DNA of 64,000 nucleotides from Prosopocoilus inquinatus (GCA_036172665.1 CM069880.1:3660501-3724500); one strand, 5' to 3'; shown: positions 36,065 through 49,479, numbered from the stretch's first letter. Notes: generated by a model not told the origin, from the sequence alone. Translations and numbers: made by a program.

Positions 36065-36660
36065 CGATCCTTACTTATCTATCATGTTATTTGACGTTTC
36101 GATGGACTCCAGTAACCCTGATGTGAGATACGAAATTTTCGGACGCAGCGGAAGCTGGAAATAGTTTTAAACGAAACAACACGCATTAGCGTTGTTCCTG
36201 TGCTGTATCTAATCGATCCTTACTTATCTATCATGTTATTTGAAGTTTGGATGGACTCCAGTAACCCTGATGTGAGATACGAAGTTCTCGGACGCAGCAG
36301 AAGCTGGAAACAGTTTTAAATGAAACAACACGCATTAGCGTTGTTCCTGTGATGTATCTAAACGATCCTTACTTATCTAACATGTTATTTGACGTTTGGA
36401 TGGACTCCAGTAAGTCTGATGTGAGAAACAATGTTCTCGGACGCAGCAGAACCTGGAAATAGTTTTGAACGAAACAACACGTATTAGCGTTGTTCCTGTG
36501 ATGTATCTAATCGATCCTTACTTATCTACTATGTTATTTAAAGTTTCGTTGGACTCCAGTAACTCTGAAGTGAGATACGAAATTTTCGGACGCAGCAGAA
36601 GCTGGAAATAGTTTTAAACGAAACAACACGCATTAGCGTTGTTCCTGTGATGTATCTAAT
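36065..36660 (+). repeat. Z-A-B-C anchor with 149 bp A
   Basis: Z (36065), A (36214), B (36363) and C (36512). A has no insertion here. C has TTATTTAAAG and GTTTCGTTGGACTCC, the form closest to a CENP-B box, and the private CTGAAGTGAG. Confidence 0.85.
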
Positions 36661-37852
36661 CGATCCTTACTCATCTATCATGTTATTTGACGTTTCGATG
36701 GACTCTAGTAATTCTGATGTGAGATACGAAGTTTTTGGACGCAGCAGGAGCGGGAAATAGTTTTGAACGAAACAACACGTATTAGCGTTGTTCCTGTGAT
36801 GTATCTAAACGATCCTTACTTATCTAACATGTTATTTGACGTTTGGATGGACTCCAGTAAGTCTGATGTGAAAAACAATGTTTTTGAACGCAGCATTAGC
36901 TGGAAATAGTTTTAAACGAAACGACACGCATTAGCGTTGTTCCTGTGATGTATCTAATCGATCCTTACTCATCTATCATGTTATTTTACGTTTGGATGGA
37001 CTCCAGTAACTCTGATGTGAGATACAAAGTTTTTGGACGCAGCAGAAGCTGGAAATAGTTTTGAACGAAACAACACGTATTAGCGTTTTTCCTGTGATGT
37101 ATCTAATCGATCCTTACTTAGCTACTATGTTATTTGACGTTTCGATGGACTCCAGTAACTCTAATGTGAGATACGAAATTTTCGGACGCAGCAGCAGCTG
37201 GAAATAGTTTTAAACGAAACAACACATATTAGCGTTGTTCCTGTGATGTATCTAATCGATCCTTACTCATCTATCATGTTATTTGACGTTTGGACGGACT
37301 CCAGTAACTTTGATGTGAGATACGATGTTCTCGGACGCAGCTGAAGCTAGAGATAGTTTTAAACGAAACAACACGCATTAGCGTTGTTCCTGTGATGTAT
37401 CTAATCGATCGTTACTTATCTATCATGTTGTTTGACGTTTGGATGGACTCCAGTAACCCTGATGTGAGATACGAAGTTCTCGGTCGTAGCAGAAGCTGGA
37501 AACAGTTTTAAATGAAACAACACGCATTAGCGTTGTTCCTGTGATGTATCTAAACGATCCTTACTTATGTAACATGTTATTTGACGTTTGGATGGACTCC
37601 AGTAAGTCTGATGTGAGAAACAAAGTTCTCGGACGCAGCAGAACCTGGAAATAGTTTTGAACGAAACAACACGTATTAGCGTTGTTCCTGTGATGTATCT
37701 AATCGATCCTTACTTATCTACTATGTTATTTGAAGTTTCGATGGACTCCAGTAACTCTGATGCGAGATACGAAATTTTCGGACGCAGCAGAAGCTGGAAA
37801 TAGTTTTAAACGAAACAACACGCATTAGCGTTGTTCCTGTGATGTGTCTAAT
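36661..37852 (+). repeat. 8-monomer block, copy 1 (partner 40684-41875)
   Basis: D (36661), E, F, G, then units with GACGTTTGGACGG and TTTGATG (37257), CGATCGTTAC with CATGTTGTTTG (37406), TTATGTAACATG (37555) and C with GATGCGAG (37704). The partner is offset 4023 bp (27 monomers). Units 37257-37554 also resemble the end of the perfect 10-mer block (29198-29495), showing reuse of the same segment. Confidence 0.8.
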
Positions 37853-39491
37853 TGATCCTTACTCATCTATCATGTTATTTGACGTTTCGATGGACTCTAG
37901 TAATTCTGATGTGAGATAAAAAGTTCTCGGACGCAGCAGAAGCTGGAAATAGTTTTGAACGAAACAACACGTATTAGCGTTGTTCCTGTGATGTATCTAA
38001 ACGATCCTTACTTATCTAACATGTTATTTGACGTTTGGATGGACTCCAGTAAGTCTGATGTGAGACACAAAGTTTTTGGACGCAGCAGAAGCTGGAAATA
38101 GTTTTAAACGAAACAACACGTATTAGCGTTGTTCCTGTGCTGTATCTAATCGATCCTTACTTATCTATCATGTTATTTGACGTTTCGATGGACTCCAGTA
38201 ACTCTGATGTGAGATACGACGTTTTCGGACGCAGCAGAAGCTGGAAATAGTTTTAAACGAAACAACACATATTAGCGTTGTTCCTGTGATGTATCTAATC
38301 GATCCTTTCTCATCTATCATGTTATTTGACGTTTGGATGGACTCCAGTAACTCTGATGTGAGATACGAAGTTATCGGACGCAGCAGAAGCTGGAAATAGT
38401 TTTAAACGAAACAACACGCATTAGCGTTGTTCCTGTGATGTATCTAATCGATCCTTACTCATCTATCATGTTATTTTACGTTTGGATGGACTCCAGTAAC
38501 TCTGATGTGAGATACAAAGTTTTTGGACGCAGCAGAAGCTGGAAATAGTTTTGAACGAAACAACACGTATTAGCGTTGTTCCTGTGATGTATCTAATCGA
38601 TCCTTACTAAGCTACTATGTTATTTGACGTTTCGATGGACTCCAGTAACTCTAATGTGAGATACGAAATTTTCGGACGCAGCAGCAGCTGGAAATAGTTT
38701 TAAACGAAACAACACATATTAGCGTTGTTCCTGTGATGTATCTAATCGATCCTTACTCATCTATCATGTTATCTGGCGTTTCGATGGACTCCAGTAACTT
38801 TGATGTGAGATACGAAGTTCTCGGACGCAGCAGGAGCTGGAAATAGTTTTAAACGAAACAACACGTATTAGCGTTGTTAATGTGCTGTATCTAATCGATC
38901 CTTACTTATCTATCATGTTATTTGACGTTTCGATGGATTCCATTAACTCTGATGTGAGATACGACGTTTTCGGACGCAGCAGAATCTGGAAATAGTTTTA
39001 AACGAAACAACACGTATTACCGTTGTTCCTGTGATGTATCTAATCGATCCTTACTTATCTATCATGTTATTTGACGTTTGGATGGACTCCAGTAACTCTG
39101 ATGTGAGATACGAAGTTCTCGGACGCAGCAGAAGCTGGAAATAGTTTTAAACGAAACAACACGCATTAGCGTTGTTCCTGTGATGTATCTAATCGATCCT
39201 TACTCATCTATCATGTTATTTGACGTTTGGACGGACTCCAGTAAGTCTGATTTGAGATACGAAGTTCTCGGACGCAGCTGAAGCTAGAAATAGTTTTAAA
39301 GGGAACAACACGCATTAGCGTTGTTCCTGTGATGTATCTAATCAATCCTTACTCATCTATCATGCTATTTGGCGTTTCGATAGACTCCAGTAACTCTGAT
39401 GTGAGATACGACGCTTTCGGACGCAGCAGAAGCTGGAAATAGTTTTAAACGAAACAACACGTATTAGCGTTGTTCCTGTTATGTATCTAAT
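37853..39491 (+). repeat. 11-monomer block, copy 2
   Basis: Partner of 31294-32932, with the same run of rare markers in the same order. Private changes include GAGACACAAAG (38002), GAAGTTATCGG (38300), CTGATTTGAG (39194) and GACGCTTTCGG (39343). The moderate number of differences implies an older copy than the 5960 bp or 1490 bp duplications. Confidence 0.83.
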
Positions 39492-40385
39492 CGATCCTTA
39501 CTTATCTACTATGTTATTTGAAGTTTCGATGGACTCCAGTAACTCTGATGCGAGATACGAAATTTTCGGACGCAGCAGAAGCTGGAAATAGTTTTAAACG
39601 AAACAACACGCATTAGCGTTGTTCCTGTGATGTGTCTAATTGATCCTTACTCATCTATCATGTTATTTGACGTTTCGATGGACTCTAGTAATTCTGATGT
39701 GAGATAAAAAGTTCTCGGACGCAGCAGAAGCTGGAAATAGTTTTGAACGAAACAACACGTATTAGCGTTGTTCCTGTGATGTATCTAATCGATCCTTACT
39801 TATCTACTATGTTATTTGAAGTTTCGTTGTACTCCAGTAACTCTGATGTGAGATACGAAATTTTCGGACGCAGCAGAAGCTGGAAATAGTTTTAAACGAA
39901 ACAACACGCATTAGCGTTGTTCCTGTGATGTATCTAATCGATCCTTACTCATCTATCATGTTATTTGACGTTTCGATGGACTCTAGTAATTCTGATGTGA
40001 GATACGAAGTTTTTGGACGCAGCAGGAGCTGGAAATAGTTTTGAACGAAACAACACGTATTAGCGTTGTTCCTGTGATGTATCTAAACGATCCTTACTTA
40101 TCTAACATGTTATTTGACGTTTGGATGGACTCCAGTAAGTCTGATGTGAGAAACAATGTTCTCGGACGCAGCAGAACCTGGAAATAGTTTTGAACGAAAC
40201 AACACGTATTAGCGTTGTTCCTGTGATGTATCTAATCGATCCTTACTTATCTACTATGTTATTTGAAGTTTCGTTGGACTCCAGTAACTCTGAAGTGAGA
40301 TACGAAATTTTCGGACGCAGCAGAAGCTGGAAATAGTTTTAAACGAAACAACACGCATTAGCGTTGTTCCTGTGATGTATCTAAT
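39492..40385 (+). repeat. Re-used C-D monomers
   Basis: C with GATGCGAG (39492) and the ATTGATCC unit (39641) repeat 37704-38001 at an offset of 1788 bp (12 monomers). C with GTTTCGTTGTACTCC (39790), D (39939), B (40088) and C (40237) follow. Here B follows a D unit instead of Z-A, a different junction from every other B anchor past 33 kb. Confidence 0.75.
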
Positions 40386-40981
40386 CGATCCTTACTCATC
40401 TATCATGTTATTTGACGTCTCGATGTACTCTAGTAATTCTGATGTGAGATACGAAGTTTTTGGACGCAGCAGGAGCTGGAAATAGTTTTGAACGAAACAA
40501 CACGTATTAGCGTTGTTCCTGTGATGTATCTAAACGATCCTTACTTATCTAACATGTTATTTGACGTTTGGATGGACTCCAGTAAGTCTGATGTGAAATA
40601 CAATGTTTTTGGACGCAGCATTAGCTGGAAATAGTTTTAAACGAAACAACACGCATTAGCGTTGTTCCTGTGATGTATCTAATCGATCCTTACTCATCTA
40701 TCATGTTATTTGACGTTTCGATGGACTCTAGTAATTCTGATGTGAGATACGAAGTTTTTGGACGCAGCAGGAGCTGGAAATAGTTTTGAACGAAACAACA
40801 CGTATTAGCGTTGTTCCTGTGATGTATCTAAACGATCCTTACTTATCTAACATGTTATTTGACGTTTGGATGGACTCCAGTAAGTCTGATGTGAAATACA
40901 ATGTTTTTGGACGCAGCATTAGCTGGAAATAGTTTTAAACGAAACAACACGTATTAGCGTTGTTCCTGTGATGTATCTAAT
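40386..40981 (+). repeat. Doubled D-E dimer
   Basis: D (40386), E (40535), D (40684), E (40833): a two-monomer, 298 bp unit in tandem. The same doubling is present at 49480-50075, but the related blocks at 33830 and 43369 have a single D-E, so the doubling separates two sub-lineages of the HOR. The first D carries GACGTCTCGATGTACTC. Confidence 0.83.
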
Positions 40982-41875
40982 CGATCCTTACTCATCTATC
41001 ATGTTATTTTACGTTTGGATGGACTCCAGTAACTCTGATGTGAGATACAAAGTTTTTGGACGCAGCAGAAGCTGGAAATAGTTTTGAACGAAACAACACG
41101 TATTAGCGTTGTTCCTGTGATGTATCTAATCGATCCTTACTTAGCTACTATGTTATTTGACGTTTCGATGGACTCCAGTATCTCTAATGTGAGATACGAA
41201 ATTTTCGGACGCAGCAGCAGCTGGAAATAGTTTTAAACGAAACAACACATATTAGCGTTGTTCCTGTGATGTATCTAATCGATCCTTACTCATCTATCAT
41301 GTTATTTGACGTTTGGACGGACTCCAGTAACTTTGATGTGAGATACGATGTTCTCGGACGCAGCTGAAGCTAGAGATAGTTTTAAACGAAACAACACGCA
41401 TTAGCGTTGTTCCTGTGATGTATCTAATCGATCGTTACTTATCTATCATGTTGTTTGACGTTTGGATGGACTCCAGTAACCCTGATGTGAGATACGAAGT
41501 TCTCGGTCGCAGCAGAAGCTGGAAACAGTTTTAAATGAAACAACACGCATTAGCGTTGTTCCTGTGATGTATCTAAACGATCCTTACTTATGTAACATGT
41601 TATTTGACGTTTGGATGGACTCCAGTAAGTCTGATGTGAGAAACAAAGTTCTCGGACGCAGCAGAACCTGGAAATAGTTTTGAACGAAACAACACGTATT
41701 AGCGTTGTTCCTGTGATGTATCTAATCGATCCTTACTTATCTACTATGTTATTTGAAGTTTCGATGGACTCCAGTAACTCTGATGCGAGATACGAAATTT
41801 TCGGACGCAGCAGAAGCTGGAAATAGTTTTAAACGAAACAACACGTATTAGCGTTGTTAATGTGCTGTATCTAAT
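40982..41875 (+). repeat. F, G and shared tail; ends in a chimeric C monomer
   Basis: Follows 36959-37852 at an offset of 4023 bp. The last unit (41727) begins as C with GATGCGAG and GAAATTTTCGG but ends ACGTATTAGCGTTGTTAATGTGCTG, the tail of the TATCTGGCG unit at 38747. The next unit is therefore the CCATTAACTCTG type, joining two segments that are otherwise about 1 kb apart. Confidence 0.77.
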
Positions 41876-42769
41876 CGATTCTTACTTATCTATCATGTTA
41901 TTTGACGTTTCGATGGATTCCATTAACTCTGATGTGAGATACGACGTTTTCGGACGCAGCAGAATCTGGAAATAGTTTTAAACGAAACAACACGTATTAC
42001 CGTTGTTCCTGTGATGTATCTAATCGATCCTTACTTATCTATCATGTTATTTGACGTTTGGATGGACTCCAGTAACTCTGATGTGAGATACGAAGTTCTC
42101 GGACGCAGCAGAAGCTGGAAATAGTTTTAAACGAAACAACACGCATCAGCGTTGTTCCTGTGATGTATCTAATCGATCCTTACTCATCTGTCATGTTATT
42201 TGACGTTTGGACGGACTCCAGTAAGTCTGATGTGAGATACGAAGTTCTCGGACGCAGCTGAAGCTAGAAATAGTTTTAAAGGGAACAACACGCATTAGCG
42301 TTGTTCCTGTGATGTATCTAATCAATCCTTACTCATCTATCATGCTATTTGGCGTTTCGATAGACTCCAGTAACTCTGATGTGAGATACGACGTTTTCGG
42401 ACGCAGCAGAAGCTGGAAATAGTTTTAAACGAAACAACACGTATTAGCGTTGTTCCTGTTATGTATCTAATCGATCCTTACTGATCTATCATGTTATTTG
42501 ACGTTTCGATGGACTCCAGTAACTCTGATGTGAGATACGAAGTTCTCGGACGCAGCAGAAGCTGGAAATAGTTTTAAACGAAATAACACGCACTAGCGTT
42601 ATTCCTGTGATGTATCTAATCGATCCTTACTCATCTATCATGTTATTTGGCGTTTCGATGGACTCCAGTAACTCTGATGTGAGATACGAAGTTCTCGGAC
42701 GCAGCTGAAGCTAGAAATAGTTTTAAACGAAACAACACGTATTAGCGTTGTTCCTGTGCTGTATCTAAC
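41876..42769 (+). repeat. CCATTAAC block, third copy
   Basis: Units 41876 (CGATTCTTAC, CCATTAACTCTG), 42025, 42174, 42323 (CAATCC, CATGCTATTTGG), 42472 and 42621 repeat 32337-33230. Other copies of the core are 38896-39491 and 45901-46496. The TTAATGTGCTG change just before each CCATTAAC unit is a reliable tag of this lineage. Confidence 0.82.
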
Positions 42770-42918
42770 CGATCCTTACTTATCTATCATGTTATTTGAC
42801 GTTTGGATGGTCTCCAGTAACCCTGATGTGAGATGCGAAATTTTCGGACGCAGCGGAAGCTGGAAATAGTTTTAAACGAAACAACACGCATTAGCGTTGT
42901 TCCTGTGCTGTATCTAAT

Positions 42919-43070
42919 CGATCCTTACTTATCTATCATGTTATTTGAAGTTTGGATGGACTCCAGTAACCCTGATGTGAGATAATACGAAGTTCTCGGA
43001 CGCAGCATAAGCTGGAAACAGTTTTAAATGAAACAACACGCATTAGCGTTGTTCCTGTGATGTATCTAAA
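42919..43070 (+). repeat. 152 bp A-type monomer
   Basis: Second plain A152 unit, with GAGATAATACG and CAGCATAAGC. It follows Z at 42770 (which has GGTCTCC and GATGCGAAATT) and precedes B at 43071. Confidence 0.92.
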
Positions 43071-43251
43071 CGATCCTTACTTATCTAACATGTTATTTGA
43101 CGTTTGGATGGACTCCAGTAAGTCTGATGTGAGAAACAATGTTCTCGGACGCAGCAGAACCTGGAAATAGTTTTGAACGAAACAACACGTATTAGCGTTG
43201 TTCCTGTGATGTATCTAATCGATCCTTACTTATCTACTATGTTATTTGAAG

Positions 43252-43268
43252 TTTCGTTGGACTCCAGT
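43252..43268 (+). promoter_or_regulatory. Best CENP-B-box-like match (C-type monomer)
   Basis: TTTCGTTGGACTCCAGT matches the first ten bases of the CENP-B box without a mismatch and 12 of 17 overall. The same GTTTCGTTGG form occurs in C units at 36512, 40237, 46947 and 49331; imperfect forms are at 33681 and 39790. The 3' CGGG is not conserved, so this is a partial site at best. Confidence 0.33.
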
Positions 43269-44262
43269 AACTCTGATGTGAGATACGAAATTTTCGGACG
43301 CAGCAGAAGCTGGAAATAGTTTTAAACGAAACAACACGCATTAGCGTTGTTCCTGTGATGTATCTAATCGATCCTTACTCATCTATCATGTTATTTGACG
43401 TTTCGATGGACTCTAGTAATTCTGATGTGAGATACGAAGTTTTTGGACGCAGCAGGAGCTGGAAATAGTTTTGAACGAAACAACACGTATTAGCGTTGTT
43501 CCTGTGATGTATCTAAACGATCCTTACTTATCTAACATGTTATTTGACGTTTGGATGGACTCCAGTAAGTCTGATGTGAAATACAATGTTTTTGGACGCA
43601 GCATTAGCTGGAAATAGTTTTAAACGAAACAACACGTATTAGCGTTGTTCCTGTGATGTATCTAATCGATCCTTACTCATCTATCATGTTATTTTACGTT
43701 TGGATGGACTCCAGTAACTCTTATGTGAGATACAAAGTTTTTGGACGCAGCAGAAGCTGGAAATAGTTTTGAACGAAACAACACGTATTAGCGTTGTTCC
43801 TGTGATGTATCTAATCGATCCTTACTTAGCTACTATGTTATTTGACGTTTCGATGGACTCCAGTATCTCTAATGTGAGATACGAAATTTTCGGACGCAGC
43901 AGCAGCTGGAAATAGTTTTAAACGAAACAACACATATTAGCGTTGTTCCTGTGATGTATTTAATCGATCCTTACTCATCTATCATGTTATTTGACGTTTG
44001 GACGGACTCCAGTAACTCTGATGTGAGATACAAAGTTCTCGGACGCAGCAGAAGCTGGAAATAGTTTTGAACGAAACAACACGTATTAGCGTAGTTCCTG
44101 TTATGTATCTAAACGATCCTTACTTATCTAACATGTTATTTGACGTTTGGATGGACTCCAGTAAGTCTGATGTGAGATACAAAGTTTTTGGACGCAGCAG
44201 GAGCTGGAAATAGTTTTAAACGAAACAACACGTATTAGCGCTGTTCCTGTGCTGTATCTAAT

Positions 44263-44410
44263 CGATCCTTACTTATCTATCATGTTATTTGACGTTTCGA
44301 TGGACTCCAGTAACTCTGATGTGAGATACGACGTTTTCGGACGCAGCAGAAGCTGGAATAGTTTTAAACGAAACAACACGTATTAGCGTTGTTCCTGTGA
44401 TGTATCTAAT
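44263..44410 (+). repeat. 148 bp J monomer (1 bp deletion)
   Basis: GCTGGAATAGTTTT replaces GCTGGAAATAGTTTT. The corresponding unit at 47990 is intact, so this is a private single-base loss. It could also be a sequencing error in an A run. Confidence 0.9.
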
Positions 44411-45751
44411 CGATCCTTACTCATCTATCATGTTATTTGGCGTTTCGATGGACTCCAGTAACTTTGATGTGAGATACGAAGTTCTCGGACGCAGCTGAAG
44501 CTGGAAATAGTTTTAAACGAAACAACACGTATTAGCGTTGTTCCTGTGATGTATCTAATCGATCCTTACTCATCTATCATGTTATTTGGCGTTTCGATGG
44601 ACTCCAGTAACACTGATGTGAGATTCAAAGTTCTCAGACGCAGCAGAAGCTGGAAATAGTTTTGAACGAAACAACACGTATTAGCGTTGTTCCTGTGATG
44701 TATCTAAACGATCCTTACTTATCTAACATGTTATTTGATGTTTAGATGGACTCCAGTAAGTCTGATGTGAGATACGAAGTTCTCGGACGCAGCTGAAGCT
44801 AGAAATAGTTTTAAACGAAACAACAAGCATTAGCGTTGCTCCTGTGATGTATCTAATCGATCCTTACTCATCTATCATGTTACTTGGCGTGTCGATGGAC
44901 TCCAGTAACTTTGATGTGAGATACGAAGTTCTCGGACGCAGCTGAAGCTAGAAATAGTTTTAAAGGAAACAACACGCATTAGCGTTGTTCCTGTGATGTA
45001 TCTAATCGATCCTTACTCATCTATCATGTTATTTGGCGTTTCGATGTTCTCCAGTAACTTTAATGTGAGATACGAAGTTCTCGGACGCAGCAGAAGCTAG
45101 AAATAGTTTTAAAGGAAACAACACGCATTAGCGTTGTTCCTGTGATGTATCTAATCAATCCTTACTCATCTATCATGTTATTTGGCGTTTCGATGGACTC
45201 CAGTAACTCTTATGTGAGATACGACCTTTTCGGACGCAGCAGAAGCTGGAAATAGTTTTAAACGAAACAACACGTATTAGCGTTGTTCCTGTGATGTATC
45301 TAATCGATCCTTACTTATCTATCATGTTATTTGACGTTTCGATGGACTCCAGTAACTCTGATGTGAGATACGAAGTTCTCGGACGCAGCAGAAGCTGGAA
45401 ATAGTTTTAAACGAAACAACACGCATTAGCGTTGTTCCTGTGATGTATCTAATCGATCCTTACTCATCTATCATGTTATTTGGCGTTTCGATGGACTCCA
45501 GTAACTTTGATGTGAGATACGAAGTTCTCGGACGCAGCTGAAGCTAGAAATAGTTTTAAACGAAACAACACGCATTAGCGTTGTTCCTGTGATGTATCTA
45601 ATCGATCCTTACTAAGCTACTATGTTATTTGACGTTTCGATGGACTCCAGTAACTCTAATGTGAGATACGAAATTTTCGGACGCAGCAGCAGCTGGAAAT
45701 AGTTTTAAACGAAACAACACATATTAGCGTTGTTCCTGTGATGTATCTAAT

Positions 45752-46496
45752 CGATCCTTACTCATCTATCATGTTATCTGGCGTTTCGATGGACTCCAGT
45801 AACTTTGATGTGAGATACGAAGTTCTCGGACGCAGCAGGAGCTGGAAATAGTTTTAAACGAAACAACACGTATTAGCGTTGTTAATGTGCTGTATCTAAT
45901 CGATCCTTACTTATCTATCATGTTATTTGACGTTTCGATGGATTCCATTAACTCTGATGTGAGATACGACGTTTTCGGACGCAGCAGAATCTGGAAATAG
46001 TTTTAAACGAAACAACACGTATTACCGTTGTTCCTGTGATGTATCTAATCGATCCTTACTTATCTATCATGTTATTTGACGTTTGGATGGACTCCAGTAA
46101 CTCTGATGTGAGATACGAAGTTCTCGGACGCAGCAGAAGCTGGAAATAGTTTTAAACGAAACAACACGCATTAGCGTTGTTCCTGTGATGTATCTAATCG
46201 ATCCTTACTCATCTATCATGTTATTTGACGTTTGGACGGACTCCAGTAAGTCTGATGTGAGATACGAAGTTCTCGGACGCAGCTGAAGCTAGAAATAGTT
46301 TTAAAGGGAACAACACGCATTAGCGTTGTTCCTGTGATGTATCTAATCAATCCTTACTCATCTATCATGCTATTTGGCATTTCGATAGACTCCAGTAACT
46401 CTGATGTGAGATACGACGTTTTCGGACGCAGCAGAAGCTGGAAATAGTTTTAGACGAAACAACACGCATTAGCGTTGTTCCTGTGATGTATCTAAT
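45752..46496 (+). repeat. TATCTGGCG / CCATTAAC block, fourth copy
   Basis: Five monomers matching 38747-39491 and 32188-32932, with TATCTGGCG, TTAATGTGCTG, CCATTAACTCTG, GTATTACCG, and CAATCC with CATGCTATTTGG. A private change is TTTGGCATTTCG in the fifth unit. It is inserted between d-type units and Z. Confidence 0.83.
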
Positions 46497-46645
46497 CGAT
46501 CCTTACTTATCTATCATGTTATTTGACGTTTGGATGGACTCCAGTAACCCTGATGTGAGATACGAAATTTTCGGACGCAGCGGAAGCTGGAAATAGTTTT
46601 AAACGAAACAACACGCATTAGCGTTGTTCCTGTGCTGTATCTAAT

Positions 46646-46797
46646 CGATCCTTACTTATCTATCATGTTATTTGAAGTTTGGATGGACTCCAGTAACCCT
46701 GATGTGAGATAATACGAAGTTCTCGGACGCAGCATAAGCTGGAAACAGTTTTAAATGAAACAACACGCATTAGCGTTGTTCCTGTGATGTATCTAAA
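46646..46797 (+). repeat. 152 bp A-type monomer
   Basis: Third plain A152 unit. From here the A units return to 149 bp (49033) and then to 146 bp (52013 onwards). Confidence 0.92.
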
Positions 46798-48883
46798 CGA
46801 TCCTTACTTATCTAACATGTTATTTGACGTTTGGATGGACTCCAGTAAGTCTGATGTGAGAAACAATGTTCTCGGACGCAGCAGAACCTGGAAATAGTTT
46901 TGAACGAAACAACACGTATTAGCGTTGTTCCTGTGATGTATCTAATCGATCCTTACTTATCTACTATGTTATTTGAAGTTTCGTTGGACTCCAGTAACTC
47001 TGATGTGAGATACGAAATTTTCGGACGCAGCAGAAGCTGGAAATAGTTTTAAACGAAACAACACGCATTAGCGTTGTTCCTGTGATGTATCTAATCGATC
47101 CTTACTCATCTATCATGTTATTTGACGTTTCGATGGACTCTAGTAATTCTGATGTGAGATACGAAGTTTTTGGACGCAGCAGGAGCTGGAAATAGTTTTG
47201 AACGAAACAACACGTATTAGCGTTGTTCCTGTGATGTATCTAAACGATCCTTACTTATCTAACATGTTATTTGACGTTTGGATGGACTCCAGTAAGTCTG
47301 ATGTGAAATACAATGTTTTTGGACGCAGCATTAGCTGGAAATAGTTTTAAACGAAACAACACGTATTAGCGTTGTTCCTGTGATGTATCTAATCGATCCT
47401 TACTCATCTATCATGTTATTTTACGTTTGGATGGACTCCAGTAACTCTTATGTGAGATACAAAGTTTTTGGACGCAGCAGAAGCTGGAAATAGTTTTGAA
47501 CGAAACAACACGTATTAGCGTTGTTCCTGTGATGTATCTAATCGATCTTTACTTAGCTACTATGTTATTTGACGTTTCGATGGACTCCAGTATCTCTAAT
47601 GTGAGATACGAAATTTTCGGACGCAGCAGCAGCTGGAAATAGTTTTAAACGAAACAACACATATTAGCGTTGTTCCTGTGATGTATCTAATCGATCCTTA
47701 CTCATCTATCATGTTATTTGACGTTTGGACGGACTCCAGTAACTCTGATGTGAGATACAAAGTTCTCGGACGCAGCAGAAGCTGGAAATAGTTTTGAACG
47801 AAACAACACGTATTAGCGTAGTTCCTGTTATGTATCTAAACGATCCTTACTTATCTAACATGTTATTTGACGTTTGGATGGACTCCAGTAAGTCTGATGT
47901 GAGATACAAAGTTTTTGGACGCAGCAGGAGCTGGAAATAGTTTTAAACGAAACAACACGTATTAGCGCTGTTCCTGTGCTGTATCTAATCGATCCTTACT
48001 TATCTATCATGTTATTTGACGTTTCGATGGACTCCAGTAACTCTGATGTGAGATACGACGTTTTCGGACGCAGCAGAAGCTGGAAATAGTTTTAAACGAA
48101 ACAACACGTATTAGCGTTGTTCCTGTGATGTATCTAATCGATCCTTACTCATCTATCATGTTATTTGGCGTTTCGATGGACTCCAGTAACTTTGATGTGA
48201 GATACGAAGTTCTCGGACGCAGCTGAAGCTGGAAATAGTTTTAAACGAAACAACACGTATTAGCGTTGTTCCTGTGATGTATCTAATCGATCCTTACTCA
48301 TCTATCATGTTATTTGGCGTTTCGATGGACTCCAGTAACACTGATGTGAGATTCAAAGTTCTCAGACGCAGCAGAAGCTGGAAATAGTTTTGAACGAAAC
48401 AACACGTATTAGCGTTGTTCCTGTGATGTATCTAAACGATCCTTACTTATCTAACATGTTATTTGATGTTTAGATGGACTCCAGTAAGTCTGATGTGAGA
48501 TACGAAGTTCTCGGAAGCAGCTGAAGCTAGAAATAGTTTTAAACGAAACAACAAGCATTAGCGTTGCTCCTGTGATGTATCTAATCGATCCTTACTCATC
48601 TATCATGTTATTTGATGTTTCGATGGACTCCAGTAACTCTGATGTGAGATACGAAGTTCTCGGACGCAGCAGAAGCTGGAAATAGTTTTAAACGAAACAA
48701 CACGCATTAGCGTTGTTCCTGTGATGTATCTAATCGATCCTTACTCATCTATCATGTTATTTGGCGTTTCGATGGACTCCAGTAACTTTGATGTGAGATA
48801 CGAAGTTCTCGGACGCAGCTGAAGCTAGAAATAGTTTTAAACGAAACAACACGCATTAGCGTTGTTCCTGTGATGTATCTAAT
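46798..48883 (+). repeat. HOR copy 2, internally shortened
   Basis: B (46798) to unit 48437 match 43071-44857. At 48586 the copy jumps forward by three monomers and ends at Z (48884). Private changes include CGATCTTTAC (47543) and CTCGGAAGCAGC (48437). Confidence 0.83.
48586..48734 (+). repeat. Chimeric monomer marking a three-unit deletion
   Basis: It starts TCATCTATCATG like the unit at 44858 but continues AACTCTGATGTGAG, GAAGTTCTCGG and AGAAGCTGG like the unit at 45305. The units between those two are missing here. It carries a TTTGATGTTTCG change. The join lies between monomer positions about 22 and 52. Confidence 0.72.
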
Positions 48884-49479
48884 CGATCCTTACTTATCTA
48901 TCATGTTATTTGACGTTTCGATGGACTCCAGTAACCCTGATGTGAGATACGAAATTTTCGGACGCAGCGGAAGCTGGAAATAGTTTTAAACGAAACAACA
49001 CGCATTAGCGTTGTTCCTGTGCTGTATCTAATCGATCCTTACTTATCTATCATGTTATTTGAAGTTTGGATGGACTCCAGTAACCCTGATGTGAGATACG
49101 AAGTTCTCGGACGCAGCAGAAGCTGGAAACAGTTTTAAATGAAACAACACGCATTAGCGTTGTTCCTGTGATGTATCTAAACGATCCTTACTTATCTAAC
49201 ATGTTATTTGACGTTTCGATGGACTCCAGTAAGTCTGATGTGAGAAACAATGTTCTCGGACGCAGCAGAACCTGGAAATAGTTTTGAACGAAACAACACG
49301 TATTAGCGTTGTTCCTGTGATGTATCTAATCGATCCTTACTTATCTACTATGTTATTTGAAGTTTCGTTGGACTCCAGTAACTCTGATGTGAGATACGAA
49401 ATTTTCGGACGCAGCAGAAGCTGGAAATAGTTTTAAACGAAACAACACGCATTAGCGTTGTTCCTGTGATGTATCTAAT
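48884..49479 (+). repeat. Z-A-B-C anchor with 149 bp A
   Basis: Z (48884, with CGATGG in place of the usual GGATGG), A (49033, no insertion), B (49182, with GACGTTTCGATGG) and C (49331, with GTTTCGTTGG). Confidence 0.84.

Larger units (their letters stand above)
43071..46496 (+). repeat. 25-monomer HOR period, copy 1 (B to Z)
   Basis: B (43071), C (43220), D, E, F, G, H, a, J, d and further units lead to a CCATTAAC block (45752-46496) and the next Z. The first 12 units match 46798-48585 closely at an offset of 3727 bp before the 1 bp deletion and 3728 bp after it. Units 45603-46496 match 38598-39491. The block is thus a mosaic of the B-to-J HOR and the CCATTAAC segment. Confidence 0.83.
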
